The position numbers and the translations under genes are program-made. The notes below the pieces were generated by a model. The model was given only the letters and a program-made list of their open reading frames with translations, did no database searches and was not told the DNA's origin. From NCBI GenBank assembly GCA_015066405.1, contig SVOM01000011.1, positions 1-44,406 of the forward strand: a DNA stretch of 44,406 bases, read 5' to 3'. The DNA comes from Oscillospiraceae bacterium (GTDB taxonomy: Bacteria > Bacillota > Clostridia > Oscillospirales > Acutalibacteraceae). Within the stretch, counting starts at the first letter, position 1, and each line of letters opens with the position of its first letter. Positions 40,858 through 44,406 of the stretch are shown here, piece by piece.

Positions 40858-41736
40858 ATGTTAGAGCTTATAAAAATTAAAAATAACACCTACTGTTTCA
40901 ACTGTAACGCAAGGGTTGGTGTTTATAAAGTAAATGAGCAAGATGTTTATTTTATTGACTCAAGCTCAGATTCCGATACGGCACAGCTGTTGTATAATGC
41001 CATAACCGATAAGGGTTGGCGACTTGTGGGTATTATAAACACCCACTCCCACGCTGACCATAACGGCGGCAATGCGTTTTTGCAAGAGAAAACGGGTTGC
41101 AAAATTTTTGCAAACGGCATAGAAGCAGCGATAACAAATAACACATTCCTTAACACAGTATCGCTTATCGGCGGCTACCCCGCACACGAATTTACAACCA
41201 AGCTTTTGTATGCGAGGCCAAGTACGGCTTATACCTTTGACCACCCCGATTTTCCAAAAGAGTTTGAGGTGGTTAATCTTCCCGGGCACTCGGCCGATAT
41301 GGTGGGCATTCGTACCCCCGATAATGTACTGTTTACTGCCGATGCGTTGGTAAGCGAAAAAGCACTTGATATTTTGCATTTAACCTATATTTTTGATATC
41401 GAGAGACATCTTAAAACACTTCAATTTTTAAAGACGCTTAAAGCCGATATTTTTGTGCCCTCTCACTCGGCACAAACCGAAAATATAGATAAACTGTGCG
41501 AGAAAAATATCGCCGAAATTTTTGGAATTCGCGATACCCTTTTATCATTTTTAGAAAAACCGATTTGTTTTGATAATCTGTTAGCCAAAGTTATTGAGTA
41601 TTATAAAATACGGCTAACCAATGAGCAATATATATTGGTTGGCAGTACTCTTCACTGCTATCTCAGTTGGATGAAAAATCAAGGGTTTATAGATTTTGAA
41701 ATTAAAGAAAATACGTTATTATGGAAAAAGGTATAA
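40858..41736 (+). CDS. metallo-beta-lactamase-fold hydrolase
   Basis: Zinc hydrolase of 292 residues with the HxHxDH motif in NTHSHADHNGG, LPGHSADMVG and FVPSHS, typical of the glyoxalase II/beta-lactamase superfamily; a C-terminal helical region (about 215-292) is winged-helix-like. Substrate unknown. ATG at 40858 lies 1 nt after the carboxypeptidase stop, so the two are co-translated. No signal peptide: cytoplasmic. Confidence 0.88.
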   Translation: MLELIKIKNNTYCFNCNARVGVYKVNEQDVYFIDSSSDSDTAQLLYNAITDKGWRLVGIINTHSHADHNGGNAFLQEKTGCKIFANGIEAAITNNTFLNTVSLIGGYPAHEFTTKLLYARPSTAYTFDHPDFPKEFEVVNLPGHSADMVGIRTPDNVLFTADALVSEKALDILHLTYIFDIERHLKTLQFLKTLKADIFVPSHSAQTENIDKLCEKNIAEIFGIRDTLLSFLEKPICFDNLLAKVIEYYKIRLTNEQYILVGSTLHCYLSWMKNQGFIDFEIKENTLLWKKV

Positions 41737-41770
41737 TCCCCTAAATCCCAAATCCTAACCCCTAAATCCT
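41737..41770. repeat. short CCTAAATCC-type direct repeat
   Basis: The 34 nt after the hydrolase stop are built from near copies of CCTAAATCC and AAATCCTAA. No function is apparent; it is directly followed by a terminator. Confidence 0.6.
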
Positions 41771-41800
41771 AAAAAATCCGCTCTTTTGAGCGGATTTTTT
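41771..41800. terminator. bidirectional terminator between hydrolase gene and proC
   Basis: AAAAAATCCGCTC, loop TTTT, GAGCGGATTTTTT; the T run overlaps the proC stop codon. Confidence 0.93.
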
Positions 41801-42590
41801 ATTTACCAAGTTCTATTGTCCGTTTAAATGATTTTTCTACCGCTTTTATAACCGTTTCATCAAGGTTGTTGCTATAAAGCGATTTTACACCCTCTATTGT
41901 GCTACCGCCGGGGCTGCATACAGCGTCCTTCAGTTCATCGGGTGCGCGACCCGTTTCCATAAGCATTTTTGCCGAACCCATAACAGTTTGCGCGGCAAGT
42001 TTTAACGCGGTATCATAAGGCAAGCCACATTTTTCGCCGCCCAAAGCCAGCGCTTTTATATACATAAACACAAAAGCAGGTCCGCAACCGCTGACAGCCG
42101 ATGCGGCATCAATCAGTTCTTCATCTATTTGCTCCCAAACACCCGAATACTGCATCGCCGATACTATTTTCTCGGTTTCTGTATTCCCTGCCGCGGTATA
42201 AAGCACCATACCGCCTCCAACCGTTACGGGCAAATTGGGCATTATTCTTATAACGGGAACAAAAAAACCTATTTCCGCTATAATTTTTTCAATTTTTACG
42301 CCCGCCGCCATACTGATAAGCGTTACTTCATCAGTACGATTTTTAATTATGGGGGCAATTTCCTTTAAAACCGACGGCAAAACCTGCGGCTTTACGCCTA
42401 AAAAGATATATCTTGCGGTTTTGCAAAGCAGCTCGGTGGTAGTATTTTCCGCACCGATTTTTTGAGCCACTTCTTCTGCCTTTTTATTATCGTAATCGGT
42501 AACTAAAATTTTCGTATTTTCTTGTTTTGCGGCAGCTGTGGCAAGAGCCCCACCCATATTGCCGACACCTATAAAACCAATTCTCAACAT
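41799..42590 (-). CDS. proC: pyrroline-5-carboxylate reductase
   Basis: Last step of proline synthesis: NAD(P)H reduction of pyrroline-5-carboxylate. N-terminal Rossmann motif GFIGVGNMGGA, VKPQVLP, RIMPNLPVTVGGG and the C-terminal signature VCSPGGSTIEGVKSL. ATG at 42588-42590 (263 residues) is chosen because AAGGTG lies 6 nt upstream; a GTG three codons earlier is part of that site and of the proA stop region. Distal gene of proB-proA-proC. Confidence 0.96.
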   Translation of the reverse strand: MLRIGFIGVGNMGGALATAAAKQENTKILVTDYDNKKAEEVAQKIGAENTTTELLCKTARYIFLGVKPQVLPSVLKEIAPIIKNRTDEVTLISMAAGVKIEKIIAEIGFFVPVIRIMPNLPVTVGGGMVLYTAAGNTETEKIVSAMQYSGVWEQIDEELIDAASAVSGCGPAFVFMYIKALALGGEKCGLPYDTALKLAAQTVMGSAKMLMETGRAPDELKDAVCSPGGSTIEGVKSLYSNNLDETVIKAVEKSFKRTIELGK

Positions 42591-42595
42591 ATTTT

Positions 42596-43849
42596 TCACC
42601 TTATTTCGCCGTTGCCGTTTATTACATACTTATATGTATTAAGTTCCTCGAGTCCCATCGGTCCCCTTGCGTGCAGTTTTTGGGTAGAAATACCCATCTC
42701 ACAACCGAGACCAAACTCGCCACCATCGGTAAAACGGGTTGATGCGTTTACGTATACCGCCGCCGAGTCAACCGTTAATGTAAAAAATTCGGCATTTTTA
42801 TTATCATTTGTGATAATAGCTTCACTGTGCCCCGTTGAGTGCGCCGATATGTGCTCTACCGCCTCATTTACGTTTTCCACACAACGCACAGCTAAAATGT
42901 AATCTAAAAATTCGGTATCAAAATCATCCGATTCGGCTCTTTTACCTTTTATTATCCCACTCGCAGCATCATCAAGGCGAAGCTCTACGGGAATCAGGCC
43001 CTTGTTCTTCCTATCGGTTACAAGCCGATTAAATAATAACGGCAAAAATTCATTTGCAATATTTTTGTTAACAAGCAAAACCTCCGCCGCATTGCAAACC
43101 GATGGGCGCGAAGTTTTGGCGTTATCTATAATATTAAGCGCCATTTGGAAATCGGCAGTTTCATCCACGTAAATATGGCATATACCCGTACCCGTTTGTA
43201 TGCAAGGCACCTTAGCACCCTCAACGCAAGCACTGATAAGTCCTTTGCCACCGCGTGGAATAAGTAAATCAACATACCCCACCGCCGTCATAAGTTCATG
43301 AGCACTCGCCCTTGTGGTATCTTCTATAAGATTTATAAAATCGGGCGAATAGCCGCTTTTTGTTATGCCTTCTTTTAATGCACCCACTACCGCTTTGTTG
43401 GAATTATACGCTTCCTTACCGCCGCGAAGCACACAGGCATTACCACTCTTAATACAAAGCGATGCGGCATCCGATGTTACATTTGGGCGGCTTTCGTAAA
43501 TAATGGCAACTGTGCCTATCGGTACCGATACCTTTTTAATTTTCATACCACGGCGGTCATTTTCCGATATCACGCGACCTACGGGGTCGGGTAACTCGGC
43601 GACCTCACGTATACCATCCGACATACTTTTAATGCGGTCGGCTGTGAGTGTCAATCGGTCAATCATTACGCCGCCGACAGTTTCTCTTGCTTTTTCAATA
43701 TCTATTTTGTTGGCTTCTAAAATGCTTTCGGTGTTTTCTATAAGAGAATTTGCCATATTAAGCAGCAGTTTGTTTTTCTCATTTTTAGATAATAACGCTA
43801 TTTGTTTTTTAGCGCTTTTTGCGTTTTCTAAAATCTCTTTGGTGGTCAT
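42596..43849 (-). CDS. proA: glutamate-5-semialdehyde dehydrogenase (gamma-glutamyl phosphate reductase)
   Basis: Reduces glutamyl 5-phosphate to glutamate semialdehyde with NADPH. Aldehyde-dehydrogenase fold with IYESRPNVTSDAA, LIPRGGKGLI, the catalytic Cys region SRPSVCNAAEVLLV and TGHSEAIITND. 417 residues, normal. ATG at 43847-43849 has GGAGG upstream; it starts 3 nt after proB. The stop TGA overlaps the proC ribosome binding site. Confidence 0.97.
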   Translation of the reverse strand: MTTKEILENAKSAKKQIALLSKNEKNKLLLNMANSLIENTESILEANKIDIEKARETVGGVMIDRLTLTADRIKSMSDGIREVAELPDPVGRVISENDRRGMKIKKVSVPIGTVAIIYESRPNVTSDAASLCIKSGNACVLRGGKEAYNSNKAVVGALKEGITKSGYSPDFINLIEDTTRASAHELMTAVGYVDLLIPRGGKGLISACVEGAKVPCIQTGTGICHIYVDETADFQMALNIIDNAKTSRPSVCNAAEVLLVNKNIANEFLPLLFNRLVTDRKNKGLIPVELRLDDAASGIIKGKRAESDDFDTEFLDYILAVRCVENVNEAVEHISAHSTGHSEAIITNDNKNAEFFTLTVDSAAVYVNASTRFTDGGEFGLGCEMGISTQKLHARGPMGLEELNTYKYVINGNGEIR

Positions 43850-43852
43850 TTT

Positions 43853-44406
43853 TTACCTCCGTCCGACAAATCGGCTACCTACACTCTTGCCTTCCATAAT
43901 ATCGTATAAAACCTTGGGCTCTGCGCCGTTTGCAATAATCATATCGCAACCCGCTTTCATACACATATCTGCGGCATTAAGCTTTGTAACCATACCGCCC
44001 GTGCCGTTAACACTGCCCGCGCCGCCCGAATTTTTACGGATTTCATCGGTAATGCAGGTGATTTCGGAAATTAACTGTGCGTTCTTGTCTTTATGCGGGT
44101 CGGCGGTAAAAAGTCCGTCAATATCGGAGAGAAGTATAAGCAAATCGGCACCCGATAAAACCGTAACAATGGCGCCCAGCGTATCATTATCGCCAATACC
44201 GATTTCGGCAGTAGATACAGTATCGTTTTCGTTAATTATCGGTATTACTTCCATATCTATCAGGCGGTTTAGGGTGTTCTTAAAATTCTCCGCCATATCG
44301 GAATTGTTTATTACATAGTTTGTTATAAGAAGCTGTGCTACTGTGTGGTTATACTCGGCAAACATTTTATCGTATGTATACATAAGCTCGCACTGTCCCA
44401 CCGCCG
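43853..44406 (-). CDS. proB: glutamate 5-kinase, C-terminal part
   Basis: First step of proline synthesis: ATP-dependent phosphorylation of glutamate, and the usual point of proline feedback control. The N-terminus is beyond the right edge; the visible 184 codons begin AVGQCELM and include INENDTVSTAEIGIGDNDTLGA, LLILLSDIDGLFTADP and GTGGMVTKLNAADMC. The protein ends shortly after GSRFVGRR, so it lacks the C-terminal PUA domain of the E. coli enzyme, which is usual in several Clostridia. Followed 3 nt later by proA. Confidence 0.95.
   Translation of the reverse strand, partial: AVGQCELMYTYDKMFAEYNHTVAQLLITNYVINNSDMAENFKNTLNRLIDMEVIPIINENDTVSTAEIGIGDNDTLGAIVTVLSGADLLILLSDIDGLFTADPHKDKNAQLISEITCITDEIRKNSGGAGSVNGTGGMVTKLNAADMCMKAGCDMIIANGAEPKVLYDIMEGKSVGSRFVGRR

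Noticed and set aside
43503-44318. 271-codon open frame on the plus strand opposite proA/proB
   Set aside because: It is antisense to two clear proline genes, has no ribosome binding site and a low-complexity Ser/Ile-rich translation. Similar shadows opposite nif3 (24095-24688), gpr (35003-35521) and obgE (12699-13190) were dropped for the same reason.

Overview
The window reads as a chromosomal segment of a low-to-moderate GC, spore-forming Gram-positive anaerobe of the Clostridia, probably an Oscillospiraceae/Ruminococcaceae-type gut lineage. Evidence seen here: gpr and spoIIP in tandem, a Firmicutes-type rplU-prp-rpmA cluster with an L27 N-terminal extension, Rex, a PerR-type repressor next to a reverse rubrerythrin, strong GGAGG ribosome binding sites and TTGACA-17-TATAAT promoters. 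The lineage assignment is inference; there is no rRNA gene in the window.

Layout. 1-5550 (minus): pyrH-frr, a terminator, then uppS-cdsA-dxr-rseP-ispG (lipid carrier, phospholipid, MEP isoprenoid and site-2 protease genes; ispG runs off the left edge). 5627-8070: divergent PAP2 phosphatase and sodium:neurotransmitter symporter. 8082-9120: a roughly 1-kb segment bounded by 41-nt imperfect inverted repeats and carrying two small membrane-protein genes; it looks inserted. 9129-14360 (minus): KDG kinase, dut, yitT, mrnC, obgE, rpmA, prp, rplU with its promoter and leader. 14360-18690: fructokinase and D-lyxose/mannose isomerase, divergent from a GH94-like glycoside phosphorylase. 18782-18985: a strong candidate structured non-coding RNA with its own promoter and terminator. 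19027-20000 (minus): cyclophilin and a frameshifted C39-like peptidase gene. 20070-25752 (plus): nrdR, gltX, glnS, nif3-like, AEC transporter. 25791-30580: serS, and a divergent DUF5696 / right-handed beta-helix pair without signal peptides. 30609-34174: PepSY lipoprotein, rubrerythrin and perR with a Per-box-like operator, then rex (preceded by a 277-bp element with terminal inverted repeats), DUF421 and DUF4363 genes. 34229-36955: rpsT, then a modular hairpin array, gpr, spoIIP and a small membrane protein. 36968-44406: a zinc-ribbon/PASTA pseudokinase, metallophosphoesterase, DacF-type carboxypeptidase, metallo-beta-lactamase-fold hydrolase, and proC-proA-proB (proB cut by the right edge).

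Most of the window is housekeeping. The material most worth a second look is non-coding: (1) two copies of a dispersed modular hairpin array, immediately upstream of ispG and of gpr in the same orientation, with compensatory base changes in their stems; (2) a 277-bp inverted-repeat element that begins at the predicted rex transcription start and has a third internal copy of the repeat core, so that two pairings compete; (3) a ~170-nt structured RNA downstream of the cyclophilin operon; (4) the inverted-repeat-bounded 1-kb island. Among proteins, the PASTA protein at 36968-38674 has lost every catalytic kinase motif.
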